From Streptomyces bambusae (GTDB lineage Bacteria; Actinomycetota; Actinomycetes; Streptomycetales; Streptomycetaceae), in NCBI RefSeq assembly GCF_020532645.1, contig NZ_JAJAUZ010000033.1, positions 24,369 through 88,368 on the forward strand: 64,000 nucleotides of DNA. The letters are read 5' to 3'. Below, one piece after another: positions 8,530 to 17,281 of this stretch. The translations under genes were made by a program, and so were the position numbers. The notes below the pieces were generated by a model. That model made no database searches. It was not told the origin of the DNA and saw only the letters and a program-made list of their open reading frames with translations. Each line of letters starts with the position of its first letter. Positions within the stretch are counted from its first letter, which is position 1.

Positions 8530-8973
8530 TCAGATCGCAGTGAGCGTCCGCAGGACGTCGAGGGAGCACGGGCGGCCGTCCGGGTCCTCGCCGTCGGCCA
8601 CCGACAGGCGTACGTGGGCGTCCCGGGCCGCGCGCACCGCCTCGGGCCAGCCGTGGTGGTCGAGGTAGGCGGAGACCGGGGCGTCCGGGCCGATCTGGTG
8701 CAGGATCCGCAGCACCCGCAGCACGGCCACGTCGACGAGCGCGGCCTCCTGCGAGTCGCGGAATATCGTGCCGACGTACTTCTCCGCGGACCAGCTGTCC
8801 AGCCAGGTGTCCTCGACCAGGCGGTACACCGCGTCGGTCACGTCGCCGTAGCCTTCGAGGCCCGCCAGCCAGCACTCCTCGTGGAAGACCGGGTCGGAAA
8901 GCATGTGCAGCGCCGAGCGCACGTTGCTGCGCCAGCGCCACCAGGGCATGTCGTTGAGCGGCATGCCGCCCAT
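8530..8973 (-). CDS. Conserved Streptomyces protein (SCO4402-like), function unknown
   Basis: About 147 residues, acidic and alpha-helical, with no signal peptide or membrane segment. It begins MGGMPLNDMPWWRWRSNVRS and contains a WLAGLEGYGDVTDAVYRLVE stretch. From memory it matches a widespread short Streptomyces family with no assigned function; this could not be checked. An upstream in-frame ATG at 9090 would add 39 residues of low-complexity type, so the start at 8973 is preferred, though no clear ribosome site marks it. The gene diverges from the solute-binding lipoprotein gene. Confidence 0.75.
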   Translation of the reverse strand: MGGMPLNDMPWWRWRSNVRSALHMLSDPVFHEECWLAGLEGYGDVTDAVYRLVEDTWLDSWSAEKYVGTIFRDSQEAALVDVAVLRVLRILHQIGPDAPVSAYLDHHGWPEAVRAARDAHVRLSVADGEDPDGRPCSLDVLRTLTAI

Positions 8974-9101
8974 GGTGGAGGAGCGGCGGCCGCGGGGGGA
9001 AGGGTTCTTCGAAGCTTGGACGAATGTCACGGTTGACGATCGTACGTTCCCCCGAACGGGGATCTTGACACCCCCGTAGTTCACCTTCACGTCACTGACC
9101 G

Positions 9102-9130
9102 TTGACGGAACATCGCTGCGCCGTTACCGG
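9102..9130 (+). promoter_or_regulatory. Promoter of the solute-binding protein gene
   Basis: TTGACG (9102-9107) and TACCGG (9125-9130) are 17 bases apart, a good -35 and a fair -10. Transcription would start near 9137, leaving only about 10 bases before the ATG at 9147 and no room for a Shine-Dalgarno sequence. Confidence 0.5.
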
Positions 9131-9146
9131 TGGGGCGGAATTGTGC

Positions 9147-10469
9147 ATGCACATGACCGACAGGCGACGCACCCTTTCCCGCTCGATCGCATCCGCGGCC
9201 CGCACGGCCCTGTGTACGGCGGTGGGCGCGTCCCTGATCGGGGGATGCGGGGCGCTCCCCGGGAACGCGGGGGGATCCGGGGAGCCCCTCACCGTGATGA
9301 CGTGGGCACCGGAGAACACCAAGGCCACCAACATGCCCGGGATGCCCGCCATGGCGAAGGCGTACGCCCGCTGGGTGAACGCCCGCGGCGGCATCAACGG
9401 CCGCGAGCTGCGGGTCCTGACCTGCAACGAGGAGAACACCCCGAAGGGCGCCGCGGGCTGCGCCCGGCAGGCGGTCGAGGCGGACGTCGTCGCGGTCGTC
9501 GGCTCGTACAGCCAGCACGGCCGCTCCTACTTCGCCCCGCTGGAGGCCGCGGGCATCCCGTTCATCGGCGGCTTCGGGGCCTCCGCGGAGGAGTTCCAGA
9601 GCACGCTGTCCTACCCCGTCAACGGCGGCCAGCCCACGCTGCTCGCCGGCACCGGCCACCAGCTCGGCCGGGTCTGCTCGAAGGTCGCGCTGGTCCGCCC
9701 CGACACCCTGCCGGGCGACACCCTGCCGCTGCTGCTGAACGCCGGCCTGAAGTCCGCCCAGGGCGCCGAAGACGTCCCGTCCGCGGACATCCGGGCCGCC
9801 GACGACGCCACCGACTACAGCGACGCGGCCCGCCGGGCCCTGTCCGCTGCCGGCACCCGCGGCGGGCAGGCGGCCGCCGGCGGCAGCGGCAAGGGCTGTG
9901 TCACGGCCGCGCTCGGCGAGCACACGGAGACGTTCTTCGACTCGTTCCGGCGCGTCGACGAGGACGGCTCCAAGGTGAAGATCGCCTCCGTGCTCGGCAG
10001 CATCAGCCAGGGCCTGGTCAACCGGACCGGCGGCAAGAACGGCCCGTTCGAGGGCGCGTACGTCACCGGCTGGTACCCGGTGGCCTCGGACCCGCTGTGG
10101 GAGCCGATGCGCCAGGTGATCAGCAAGCAGGCGTTCGCCGACGACCGGGTGGACCCGACCGACGTGGGCACCCAGACCACCTGGATCGCGTACACCGTCT
10201 TCACCGAGATCGTGAAGTCGCTGGGCGACGAGGAGGTCACCGCCCGGCGGATCGCCCGCGCGCTCGACGACACCGAGGGCGTCAAGACCGGCGGCCTCAC
10301 GCCGGCCCTGCGCTGGCGCTACGAGGACATGCGCGCGGTCGGCGGCTTCCCCCGCATCGTCAACGGCCGGGTGACGTTCCAGCAGGTCAAGGGCGGGGTG
10401 CTGGTCACCCAGGGCGACGGCGCGATGGACATGACGCGCACCCTGGAGTCGGCGCCGACCTCCAGCTGA
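9147..10469 (+). CDS. ABC-type (branched-chain amino acid-like) substrate-binding lipoprotein
   Basis: A type I periplasmic-binding-fold protein of about 440 residues. The N-terminus has an Arg-rich stretch (TDRRRTLSRS), a hydrophobic segment and a lipobox LIGGC, so it should be processed and anchored in the outer leaflet of the membrane. The mature part carries AYARWVNARGGINGREL, the 'GGI-G' signature of Leu/Ile/Val-type receptors, and VVGSYSQHGRSYFAPLEAAG. No permease or ATPase gene adjoins it, so it either works with a remote transporter or acts as a receptor. Two ATGs (9147 and 9153) fit the promoter; an upstream ATG at 9102 lies inside the -35 box and is unlikely. Confidence 0.85.
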   Translation: MHMTDRRRTLSRSIASAARTALCTAVGASLIGGCGALPGNAGGSGEPLTVMTWAPENTKATNMPGMPAMAKAYARWVNARGGINGRELRVLTCNEENTPKGAAGCARQAVEADVVAVVGSYSQHGRSYFAPLEAAGIPFIGGFGASAEEFQSTLSYPVNGGQPTLLAGTGHQLGRVCSKVALVRPDTLPGDTLPLLLNAGLKSAQGAEDVPSADIRAADDATDYSDAARRALSAAGTRGGQAAAGGSGKGCVTAALGEHTETFFDSFRRVDEDGSKVKIASVLGSISQGLVNRTGGKNGPFEGAYVTGWYPVASDPLWEPMRQVISKQAFADDRVDPTDVGTQTTWIAYTVFTEIVKSLGDEEVTARRIARALDDTEGVKTGGLTPALRWRYEDMRAVGGFPRIVNGRVTFQQVKGGVLVTQGDGAMDMTRTLESAPTSS

Positions 10470-10482
10470 CGCGGCGCGGCGG

Positions 10483-12141
10483 TCAGAGCTGGGTGCGGTC
10501 GCGGGTGGTCAGGTCGTACTTGGTGGCGATCCGGTTCCACAGCACCGAGGCGGACTGCTTGGCCTTGCTCGCCTCGCCGCTCGCCTTGTTGCCCTGGACG
10601 GCGTGCTCGGTGGCCCGGGCCTTGCCGCCCTTGCAGAGCTTCTTGCGGTCGTCGAGCTGGTCGGCCCAGTCCGCGTAGTGGTCGTCGGCCGACGCGGAGG
10701 CCTCCCAGGCCTTCTTCAGGTACGCGGCGAGCCGCGCGTTGTCCGGGAGCTTGTCGATCTGCAGCTCCTCCAGGCGCGTGACCATCTCCTCGCGCTGCCG
10801 GGCCGCGTCGCGCAGGTCGTCCGCGGCCTGGTCCAGGTTGTCGCAGCCCTTGATGTCGTCGACCGAGCGGATCACCGCGGCCCGGCTGTCGGTGCTGTCG
10901 GCCAGCAGCTTGTCCAGCTGCTCGGCCTGCCCCTTCCCCGGGTCCACGGGCTGCTCCGCGGGCGGCTTCGAAGCGCCGCCGGCGGTCGGCGTGGAGGTCT
11001 CGGAGACCGCCGCCGACTCGGTGGGGCTGTTCGACCCCTTCTCGCCGCCGAGCAACGCGCCCACCCCGAGACCGACCACGGCCAGGCCCACCACACCGGC
11101 GATGATCAGCCCGGTGGAGGCCCGGCGCGGCTCCGGCTCGTCGTAATGCTGCGGGTGCTGCGGGTGCTGCGGGTGCTGGTGCGGTCCGGGCGGCGGGGGC
11201 TGCGGGGCGTACCCGGCCGGACCGGCCGGGCGGTGGCCGCGGCCGGGCTGCGGCCGCGGCGGCGCGATCGGCTCCTCGATCTTCGGGAGCGGCGCGGTGG
11301 ACCCGACCGCGTTGTCGTTGCGGAACAGCCCGTCGAACTCCGCCGGCGGCCCCGCGGGCGCCGTCGGCCCGGCGGGCACCGGCGGGATGAACGCGGTGGC
11401 CTCGGCATCGGGCCCGGAGGGCACCGGCGGGATGAACGCGGTCGCTTCGGCGTCCGCACCGGTCGGGATGCCCTGCCCGTGGGACGGGTACGGCGGGATG
11501 AAGGCGGTCGCCTCCGCGTCCGCACCCGTCGGGATGCCCTGCCCGTGGGAGGGGAACGGCGGGATCAGCGCCGTCGCCTCCGCATCGCCACCCATCGGGA
11601 TCCCCTGCCCCTGGGAGGGGAACGGCGGGATGAAGGCGGTCGCTTCGGCATCTGCACCGGTCGGGATGCCCTGCCCGTTGGAGGGGAACGGCGGAATCAG
11701 CGCCGTCGCCTCGGCGTCCGCGCCGGCCGCGATCCCCTGACCGTGGGAGGGGAACTGCCCGTAGTCCCCGGTCCCCGCCCCGGGGAACGGCTGCTGCTGC
11801 GGGTATCCGTACCCGGGCTGCGGCTGGTGCCCGTACGACGGGTCCGGCTGCTGCGGCGGAGCGTACGCGTCGGCCTGCCCGTACGGGTCGGGCTGCACCC
11901 CGTACGGGTCCTGGTGGGCGGCCTGCTGCGGAGGCTGCTGGAGGTACTCCGGCTGCGGCGGGTAGCCGTACCCCGGCTGGGCCGGGACCTCCGCCCCCTC
12001 CGCCTGCGCCGGGTAGCCGTACGCCGGCTGCGCGGGCGCCTCGGGGGCCGGGCCCGGCCCCCACGCGCCGTCCCACGGCTGCCCGCCCGTGGGCTGCGCC
12101 GCCGGATACTGCGGTTCGCCGCCCTGGCCGCTCTGCGTCAC
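10483..12141 (-). CDS. Membrane-anchored protein with 22-residue DAEAT repeats
   Basis: A 552-residue single-pass protein, not recognised by function. Residues 1-129 are rich in Pro, Gln, Tyr and Gly. Residues 130-239 hold five 22-residue repeats built on GQGIPTGADAEATAFIPP, followed by a shortened copy. A Pro/His-rich linker leads to one membrane segment near residues 344-364 (GLIIAGVVGLAVVGLGVGA), then an outside domain of about 180 charged helical residues. The repeated D-A-E-A-T-A-F-I-P-P motif resembles Thr-containing sequences seen near Ser/Thr kinases in Streptomyces, so the cytosolic repeats may be phosphorylation or docking sites. That is inference. The ATG follows GAAGGAGTCCC, a good ribosome site. 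Confidence 0.82.
   Translation of the reverse strand: MTQSGQGGEPQYPAAQPTGGQPWDGAWGPGPAPEAPAQPAYGYPAQAEGAEVPAQPGYGYPPQPEYLQQPPQQAAHQDPYGVQPDPYGQADAYAPPQQPDPSYGHQPQPGYGYPQQQPFPGAGTGDYGQFPSHGQGIAAGADAEATALIPPFPSNGQGIPTGADAEATAFIPPFPSQGQGIPMGGDAEATALIPPFPSHGQGIPTGADAEATAFIPPYPSHGQGIPTGADAEATAFIPPVPSGPDAEATAFIPPVPAGPTAPAGPPAEFDGLFRNDNAVGSTAPLPKIEEPIAPPRPQPGRGHRPAGPAGYAPQPPPPGPHQHPQHPQHPQHYDEPEPRRASTGLIIAGVVGLAVVGLGVGALLGGEKGSNSPTESAAVSETSTPTAGGASKPPAEQPVDPGKGQAEQLDKLLADSTDSRAAVIRSVDDIKGCDNLDQAADDLRDAARQREEMVTRLEELQIDKLPDNARLAAYLKKAWEASASADDHYADWADQLDDRKKLCKGGKARATEHAVQGNKASGEASKAKQSASVLWNRIATKYDLTTRDRTQL
11380..11754 (-). repeat. In-gene tandem repeats of 66 bp (five full, one shortened)
   Basis: Five 66-base units encode the 22-residue repeats of the membrane-anchored protein, followed by a shortened 45-base copy. 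Units differ at a few codons (IPTGAD / IPMGGD / IAAGAD), so the array expanded some time ago and has diverged under selection for the DAEAT(A)(F/L)IPP core. Copy number is likely to vary between strains. Confidence 0.85.
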
Positions 12142-12316
12142 CGGGACTCCTTCTCCACCTACGGAATCGTCGGTTTACGCTACCGGGTCCTCCTGCGCCG
12201 GGACCACGCGCCCATGATCGAACTCAAGGAGGCGCGCCGGAATACCCCCGGTGAACTTGCATACGCCCCCATTCGTCCGCCTGGTGCCGCTCGGCCCGGA
12301 AGGCTCACCGCGCCCC

Positions 12317-13699
12317 TCAGGCCGGCTGGACCTCCAGACGCGCCGAGAACTCCCGCACCGCCGCCTCGTCCCGGTACGGGAGCAGCCGCCGGCGGAAGTC
12401 GTCCAGGTACTCCGAGCCCCGGGACGAGCGCAGCGAACCCAGCAGCTCCGCCGCCCGCACCCCCGTCTGGCAGGCCTCCTCCACCTCCCGCTGCTGCACC
12501 TGCGCCGTCGCCAGCAGCAGCAGCCCGATCGCCCGTCTGCGCGCCTTGGTCTCGGGCAGCGCCCGCAGCGCCTCCTCGGCCCGCCGCCCGGCCGCCTCCG
12601 CCTGCCCCAGGTCCCGGTGGCAGTGCGCCAGCTCGTCGGCCAGGTAGGCGGTGTCGAAGTGCCGGATCCACACCGGGTCGTCCCCGGACTCCGGCTCGGC
12701 CCGCTCCAGCGCCGACAGCGCCCGCCCGGCCAGCACCTGCGTGGCCCGGGCGTCGCCCAGCAGCGCGTGGCCGCGGGCCTCGGCCGCGAAGAACATCGAC
12801 TGCACCCGCGGCGTCACCTGTCCGCGCGCCCCCTCCTGCGCGGCCCGCGCCAGCTGGGCGATCTCCCGCGGGTTGCCCAGCTCGGCCGCGAGGTGGCTCA
12901 TCGACGCCGCCAGCACATAGCCGCCGTACGCCCGGTCCCCCGCGGCCTGGGCCAGCCGCAGCGCCTGGATGTAGTAGCGCTGGGCCAGTCCCGGCTGGCC
13001 GGTGTCCACGGCCATGTAGCCGGCCAGCTCGGTGAGCCGGGCCACGGCCGCGAACAGGGCCCGTCCGACCGGCTCCCGGTACGAGCCGCCGAGCAGCCCC
13101 GACACCACGCTGTTGAGGTAGTGGACGACGACCGGCCGGACGTGCCCGCTACCGAACCGGTGGTCGAGGTCCTTGAGGGCCTCGGTGGTCGCCCGTACCG
13201 CCGCCACGTCCGAGAGCCCGACCCGTGAGCCGGCGGTCCGCGCCACCTGCGGGTCGGCCTGGGTGATCAGCCAGTCCCGGCTCGGCTCGACCAGCGCGGA
13301 GGCGGCCACCGTGGACCCGGTGAGGAAGTCCCGGCGGCCGACGTCGCTGCGCCACAGCTCGCAGACCTGCTCGATGGCGCCGAGCACGGTCGGGGAGAAC
13401 TGGAGGCCGACGCCGGAGGCGAGGTTCTTGCCGTTCGCCATGCCGATCTCGTCGATGGTGACGGTGCGGCCGAGTTTGCGGCCCAGCGCCTCGGCGATGA
13501 TGCCGGGGGCCCGGCCGCGCGGCTGCTGGCCGCGGAGCCAGCGCGCGACGGACGTCTTGTCGTAGCGGAGATCCATGCCGTGCTCGGCACCGCACATGTT
13601 GACGCGGCGGGCGAGCCCGGCGTTGGAACACCCGGCTTCCTGGATGAGTGCCTGCAGCCGTTCGTTCGGCTGGCGGGCGACGAGAGGCCTGGCTGCCAT
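12317..13699 (-). CDS. HTH transcriptional regulator with C-terminal helical repeat region
   Basis: A 460-residue regulator. Residues 10-85 form a helix-turn-helix (NERLQALIQEAGCSNAGLAR, then SVARWLRGQQPRGRAPGIIAEALG). The remaining 370 residues are Ala/Leu/Arg-rich helices resembling TPR repeats (LAGYMAVDTGQPGLAQRYYIQALRL region). This layout is shared by Streptomyces developmental regulators of the NsdA kind, though identity with a named one could not be established. The ATG at 13699 follows GGGGGTTTCTTCC. A 20-base palindrome 25 bases upstream suggests autoregulation. It diverges from the primase-like gene. Confidence 0.82.
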   Translation of the reverse strand: MAARPLVARQPNERLQALIQEAGCSNAGLARRVNMCGAEHGMDLRYDKTSVARWLRGQQPRGRAPGIIAEALGRKLGRTVTIDEIGMANGKNLASGVGLQFSPTVLGAIEQVCELWRSDVGRRDFLTGSTVAASALVEPSRDWLITQADPQVARTAGSRVGLSDVAAVRATTEALKDLDHRFGSGHVRPVVVHYLNSVVSGLLGGSYREPVGRALFAAVARLTELAGYMAVDTGQPGLAQRYYIQALRLAQAAGDRAYGGYVLAASMSHLAAELGNPREIAQLARAAQEGARGQVTPRVQSMFFAAEARGHALLGDARATQVLAGRALSALERAEPESGDDPVWIRHFDTAYLADELAHCHRDLGQAEAAGRRAEEALRALPETKARRRAIGLLLLATAQVQQREVEEACQTGVRAAELLGSLRSSRGSEYLDDFRRRLLPYRDEAAVREFSARLEVQPA

Positions 13700-13723
13700 G
13701 GAAGAAACCCCCTGAGGCCACGG

Positions 13724-13743
13724 GTGATCGTTCGAATGATCAC
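13724..13743. promoter_or_regulatory. 20-base near-perfect palindrome before the HTH regulator
   Basis: GTGATC, TTCGAA and GATCAC are arranged symmetrically, with only the G/T pair at positions 7 and 14 breaking the symmetry. It lies 25-44 bases before the HTH regulator start, where an autorepressor would sit. Confidence 0.5.
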
Positions 13744-13776
13744 TGCCCGGCTGAATGCGGAGAATGCGGAAGTTGC

Positions 13777-13871
13777 CCGGAACGTGGCGCTCTTGCGCTC
13801 GCTTGCCTGGGGTTGTGGGACGTTGTCGGATTTCAGCCGTGCGTTCACGGGTCTCGCTACCCACGTTCCGG
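13777..13871. repeat. Separated 11-bp inverted repeat in divergent promoter region
   Basis: CCGGAACGTGG at 13777-13787 is an exact reverse complement of CCACGTTCCGG at 13861-13871, 73 bases apart. The two copies face each other between the divergent HTH and primase-like genes and could be paired protein sites, for example the GGAAC of ECF-type promoters. The rest of this gap shows nothing else recognisable. Confidence 0.4.
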
Positions 13872-14001
13872 AGCGCCCTCGCCCGCGCGCCCCCGCCCGT
13901 GCATCCTTGCGCCCCGCGTGCAGGATCGATGCGGCGCCGGTCGTGCGCCCCGGCTGGCGCCGCCCCCGTAACCCCAGGTGGCGGGGGGAGTTGTGAAGGG
14001 C

Positions 14002-14679
14002 GTGGAAGAGACCATGGGAGTCACGGAAGCCGCACCCATCCCCAAGCAGCGCGGCGAGCAGCTGCTGGACCAGGCCGTGCGGTACGCGGAAGAGCGGCAC
14101 TGGGACGTGTTCCCCGGCACCTGGCTGGAGCCCGTCGACGGACGGGAGCTGTGCTCCTGCGGGGAGGCGGAGTGCGCGGCGCCGGGCGCGCACCCGGCGC
14201 GCGACGACTGGGCGGCCCAGGCGACGGGCAGCGCGGTGCAGGTCCGGCGGGCCTGGCAGCGGCAGCCCAAGGCGTCGATCCTGCTGCCCACGGGCCGGAC
14301 GTTCGACGCCATCGACGTGCCGGAGTCGGCCGGCTTCCTGGCGCTGGCGCGGATGGAGCGGATGGAGCTGACGCTGGGCCCGGTCGCGCTCGCCCCGGAC
14401 CGCCGGATGCTGTTCTTCGTGCTGCCGGGCGCCGGTGCGAAGGTGCCGGACCTGGTGCGCAAGCTGGGCTGGGCGCCGTCCGCCATCGACCTGAAGGCGC
14501 GCGGCGAGGGCGACTGGGTGGCGGCGCCGCCGACCCGGTTCGGCGGCCGGGGCGCGGTGCTGTGGGCGCGGCGTCCCACGCCCGCGAACCGCTGGCTGCC
14601 GGACGCGGAGGAGCTGATCAACCCGCTGGCGTACGCGTGCGGCCGGGAGGCGGCGGCGGCCCGCGCGCGGCGCGGCTGA
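14002..14679 (+). CDS. Primase-polymerase (Prim-Pol) domain protein, probably degenerate
   Basis: About 225 residues related to the N-terminal Prim-Pol domain of bifunctional DNA primase/polymerases. It contains the typical opening ETAVRYAEERHW-like segment (LLDQAVRYAEERHWDVFPGT), a Cys pair CSCGEAECAAPGAHPAR, and GRTFDAIDVPESAGFLALAR. Active members have D-x-D at the last site and an R-G-x-H motif; here the first reads D-V-P and the second RRMLFFVLPG, so catalysis is doubtful. It stands alone, without helicase or mobile-element genes. The start is uncertain: GTG at 14002 (V-E-E-T-M), GTG at 13993 and ATG at 14014 are all possible. Confidence 0.78.
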   Translation: MEETMGVTEAAPIPKQRGEQLLDQAVRYAEERHWDVFPGTWLEPVDGRELCSCGEAECAAPGAHPARDDWAAQATGSAVQVRRAWQRQPKASILLPTGRTFDAIDVPESAGFLALARMERMELTLGPVALAPDRRMLFFVLPGAGAKVPDLVRKLGWAPSAIDLKARGEGDWVAAPPTRFGGRGAVLWARRPTPANRWLPDAEELINPLAYACGREAAAARARRG

Positions 14680-14790
14680 CGCTCCGTCTCCCCCGGTTCG
14701 TGGCCGGGACCTTGTGCCGCTTCTGCGGCCTGCGGGCGCCTCGTAGGGTGAGCGTGACCAACGGGGTAACGCACGAGAGGTGGGCGCACT

Positions 14791-15612
14791 GTGCCTGACC
14801 AGGTGTTTTCGGCTGATGCGGGCGGGGCGCGACCGGCGCCGCCCGCGGCCGTACGGATAGCAGGGCTGTGGAAGCGGTTCGGCGAGCAGGTGGCCGTGTC
14901 CGGAATCGATCTGGAGCTGCCGGCCGGGAAGTTCATCGGCCTGGTCGGGCCGAACGGCGCCGGGAAGACGACCACGCTGTCGATGGTGACCGGACTGCTG
15001 CGGCCCGACCAGGGGACGATCGAGGTCGCCGGGCACGACGTGTGGGCCGATCCGGTCAGCGTGAAGGCGCGGATCGGGGTGCTGCCCGAGGGGCTGCGGC
15101 TGTTCGAGCGGCTGTCGGGCCGTGAGCTGCTCGGTTACATGGGCCGGCTGCGGGGGCTGCCGGGGGACGAGACCGACAAGCGTGCCACCCAGCTGCTGGA
15201 CGTGCTCGACCTGGCGGGCTCGCAGCACAAGCTGATCGTGGACTACTCGACCGGCATGCGGAAGAAGATCGGGCTGGCGGCCGCGCTGCTGCACAACCCC
15301 GAAGTGCTCTTCCTGGACGAGCCGTTCGAGGGCGTCGACCCGGTGTCGGCGCAGACCATCCGCGGGGTGCTGGAACGTTACACCGCGTCCGGGGCGACGG
15401 TGGTGTTCTCCTCGCACGTGATGGAGCTCGTCGAGTCGCTCTGCGACTGGGTGGCCGTGATGGCGGCCGGCCGGATCCGGGCCTCGGGTCCGCTGGCGGA
15501 GGTCCGCGGCGAGGCCTCGTCGCTGCAGGACGCGTTCCTGGAGCTGGTGGGTGCCGGCGGCCGCGATGCGGGCGAGGCCCTGGACTGGCTGGGCGGCGGG
15601 ACCGCCCGGTGA
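14791..15612 (+). CDS. ABC transporter ATP-binding protein
   Basis: A 273-residue ATPase subunit. The Walker A is GLVGPNGAGKTTTL near residue 56, the signature is YSTGMRKKIGLAAAL near 154, the Walker B is VLFLDEPFEGVDP near 173, and the switch His lies in VVFSSHVMELVE. The signature YSTGM rather than LSGGQ is common in exporters of the ABC-2 class. The GTG start follows GAGAGGTGGGCGCACT. The stop overlaps the GTG of the permease gene (GTGA), so the two are one unit. The substrate is unknown. Confidence 0.93.
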   Translation: MPDQVFSADAGGARPAPPAAVRIAGLWKRFGEQVAVSGIDLELPAGKFIGLVGPNGAGKTTTLSMVTGLLRPDQGTIEVAGHDVWADPVSVKARIGVLPEGLRLFERLSGRELLGYMGRLRGLPGDETDKRATQLLDVLDLAGSQHKLIVDYSTGMRKKIGLAAALLHNPEVLFLDEPFEGVDPVSAQTIRGVLERYTASGATVVFSSHVMELVESLCDWVAVMAAGRIRASGPLAEVRGEASSLQDAFLELVGAGGRDAGEALDWLGGGTAR

Positions 15613-17213
15613 GCGCCCTGACCACGGCGGAGATCACTCCGGTCTTCGTCCGCCTCAAGCTGTCGCTGCTGCGCAACGGGCTGAAGCAGTCCTCGAAGCG
15701 GCGGGCGGCCTTCCTCGCCTCGCTCGTCTTCACGGTGCTCTTCGGGCTGCTCCAGCTGCTCGGGCTGGTGCTGCTGCGGGGCAACGCGCAGGCGGGCACG
15801 GTCACCGTGCTGCTGGCCGGGGTGCTGGCGCTGGGCTGGGCGGTGATGCCGCTGTTCTTCTCCAGCGGGGACGAGACGCTCGACCCGTCGCGGCTGGTCA
15901 TGCTGCCGCTGCGGCCTCGGCCGCTGATCGTGGCGCTGTTGGTGTCCTCGCTGGTGGGCATCGGCCCGTTCTTCACGCTGTGCCTGGCGGTCGGTTCGGT
16001 GGTGGCGGTGGCGCAGGGGCCGGCGGGCATCGCCGTCGGCGTGCTGGCGGTGCCGCTGCTGATGGCCGGGTGCGTGGCCCTGGCACGGGCGCTGGCCACC
16101 GCGAACGTGCGGCTGCTGTCCAGCCGGAAGGGCCGCGACCTGGCGGTGCTGAGCGGTCTGGGGATCGCGGTCGGCGCGCAGCTGGTCAACTTCGGCTGGC
16201 AGCGGCTGGCCCGGGACGGCGGTCTGGACGCGCTGGAGCCGGCCGCCGCGGTGGTGCGCTGGCTGCCGCCGGCCACGGCGATCGGTGCGGTGGATTCCGC
16301 GGGCCGGGGCGCGTACGGGACGGCGGCCGTGCAGCTGCTGCTGACCGTGTTGGGCGTGGCCGGGCTGCTGTGGGCGTGGCAGCGGTCGCTGACGAAGCTG
16401 ATGGTGTCCCCGGACGGGTCGACGATCGCGGCCGCCGAGGAGGCGCGTACGGCCCGGGAGCGGCAGGACACCGGCTGGGCCCGGCTGCTGCCGGGCGGGC
16501 GGTCGGGGGCTGCGATGCACCGGACGCTGCGGTACGTGTGGCGGGACCCGAAGACGAAGGCGGCGTGGGTGACCTCGCTGGCCGTGGGCGCGATCGTGCC
16601 GGTCTTCAACGCGCTCCAGGGGACCGGGTCGGTGTACCTGGCGTGCATGGGGGCGGGGATGCTCGGTGTGCAGATGTACAACCAGTTCGGGCAGGACACG
16701 TCGGCGTTCTGGATGGTCGCGCAGACCATCTCGACGCCCCGGGACGCGTACGTCGAGCTGCGGGCGCGGGCGCTCGCGCTGGCCGTGGTGACGGTGCCGT
16801 ACACGGTGGCGGTGTCGGTGCTGACGGCGGCGCTGGTGGGGAACTGGCCGGCGCTGCCGGAGACGATGGGACTGTCGCTGGGACTGCTCGGCGGGATGCT
16901 GTGCACGGGGGCGGTGGCTTCGGCGCGCTTCCCGTACTCGATCCCGCAGGACGGTGCGTTCAAGAACGTGGCGCCCGGGCAGGGCGGGCTGGCGTGGATG
17001 AGCATCTTCCTGGGCGCGCTGGTGTCTGCGGCGTTGTGCGGGCCGCTGATCGGGCTGACGGTGTTCCTGCACGTGTCGTCCGGGCCGCTGTGGACGGTCC
17101 TCCCGGTCGGGGTCGGCTGGGGCGTGCTGATCGCCTGGGCGGGCCTCCGCGTCTCCGCCCCGCAGGTCGCCCGCCGCCTCCCCGAAATCCTGACCGCCGT
17201 CAGCAAGGGCTGA
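15609..17213 (+). CDS. ABC transporter permease (multi-spanning membrane protein)
   Basis: A 534-residue hydrophobic protein with about 10-12 predicted membrane spans, for example FTVLFGLLQLLGLVLL near residue 38 and LLVSSLVGIGPFFTLCLAVG near 110. A soluble central part near residues 250-300 separates two membrane halves, so it looks like a fused, duplicated ABC-2-like permease. It starts at a GTG overlapping the ATPase stop. With its partner it should form an exporter whose substrate cannot be inferred. The following gene faces it, and a GC-rich repeat of the dispersed family lies at the junction. Confidence 0.88.
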   Translation: MSALTTAEITPVFVRLKLSLLRNGLKQSSKRRAAFLASLVFTVLFGLLQLLGLVLLRGNAQAGTVTVLLAGVLALGWAVMPLFFSSGDETLDPSRLVMLPLRPRPLIVALLVSSLVGIGPFFTLCLAVGSVVAVAQGPAGIAVGVLAVPLLMAGCVALARALATANVRLLSSRKGRDLAVLSGLGIAVGAQLVNFGWQRLARDGGLDALEPAAAVVRWLPPATAIGAVDSAGRGAYGTAAVQLLLTVLGVAGLLWAWQRSLTKLMVSPDGSTIAAAEEARTARERQDTGWARLLPGGRSGAAMHRTLRYVWRDPKTKAAWVTSLAVGAIVPVFNALQGTGSVYLACMGAGMLGVQMYNQFGQDTSAFWMVAQTISTPRDAYVELRARALALAVVTVPYTVAVSVLTAALVGNWPALPETMGLSLGLLGGMLCTGAVASARFPYSIPQDGAFKNVAPGQGGLAWMSIFLGALVSAALCGPLIGLTVFLHVSSGPLWTVLPVGVGWGVLIAWAGLRVSAPQVARRLPEILTAVSKG

Positions 17214-17220
17214 CCCGCGC

Positions 17221-17281
17221 CCCTGCCCGGACTTCGGCTGCGGGTCAGGGGGCGGAGCCCCCGTTCTTGAGCCGCGCCGGG
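17221..17281. repeat. Dispersed GGGGCGGAGCCCC-type intergenic repeat
   Basis: A short intergenic copy of the Streptomyces repeat, with GGGGGCGGAGCCCCC able to fold into a hairpin. It lies between the converging permease and hydrolase genes and could end transcription from both sides. Confidence 0.6.
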
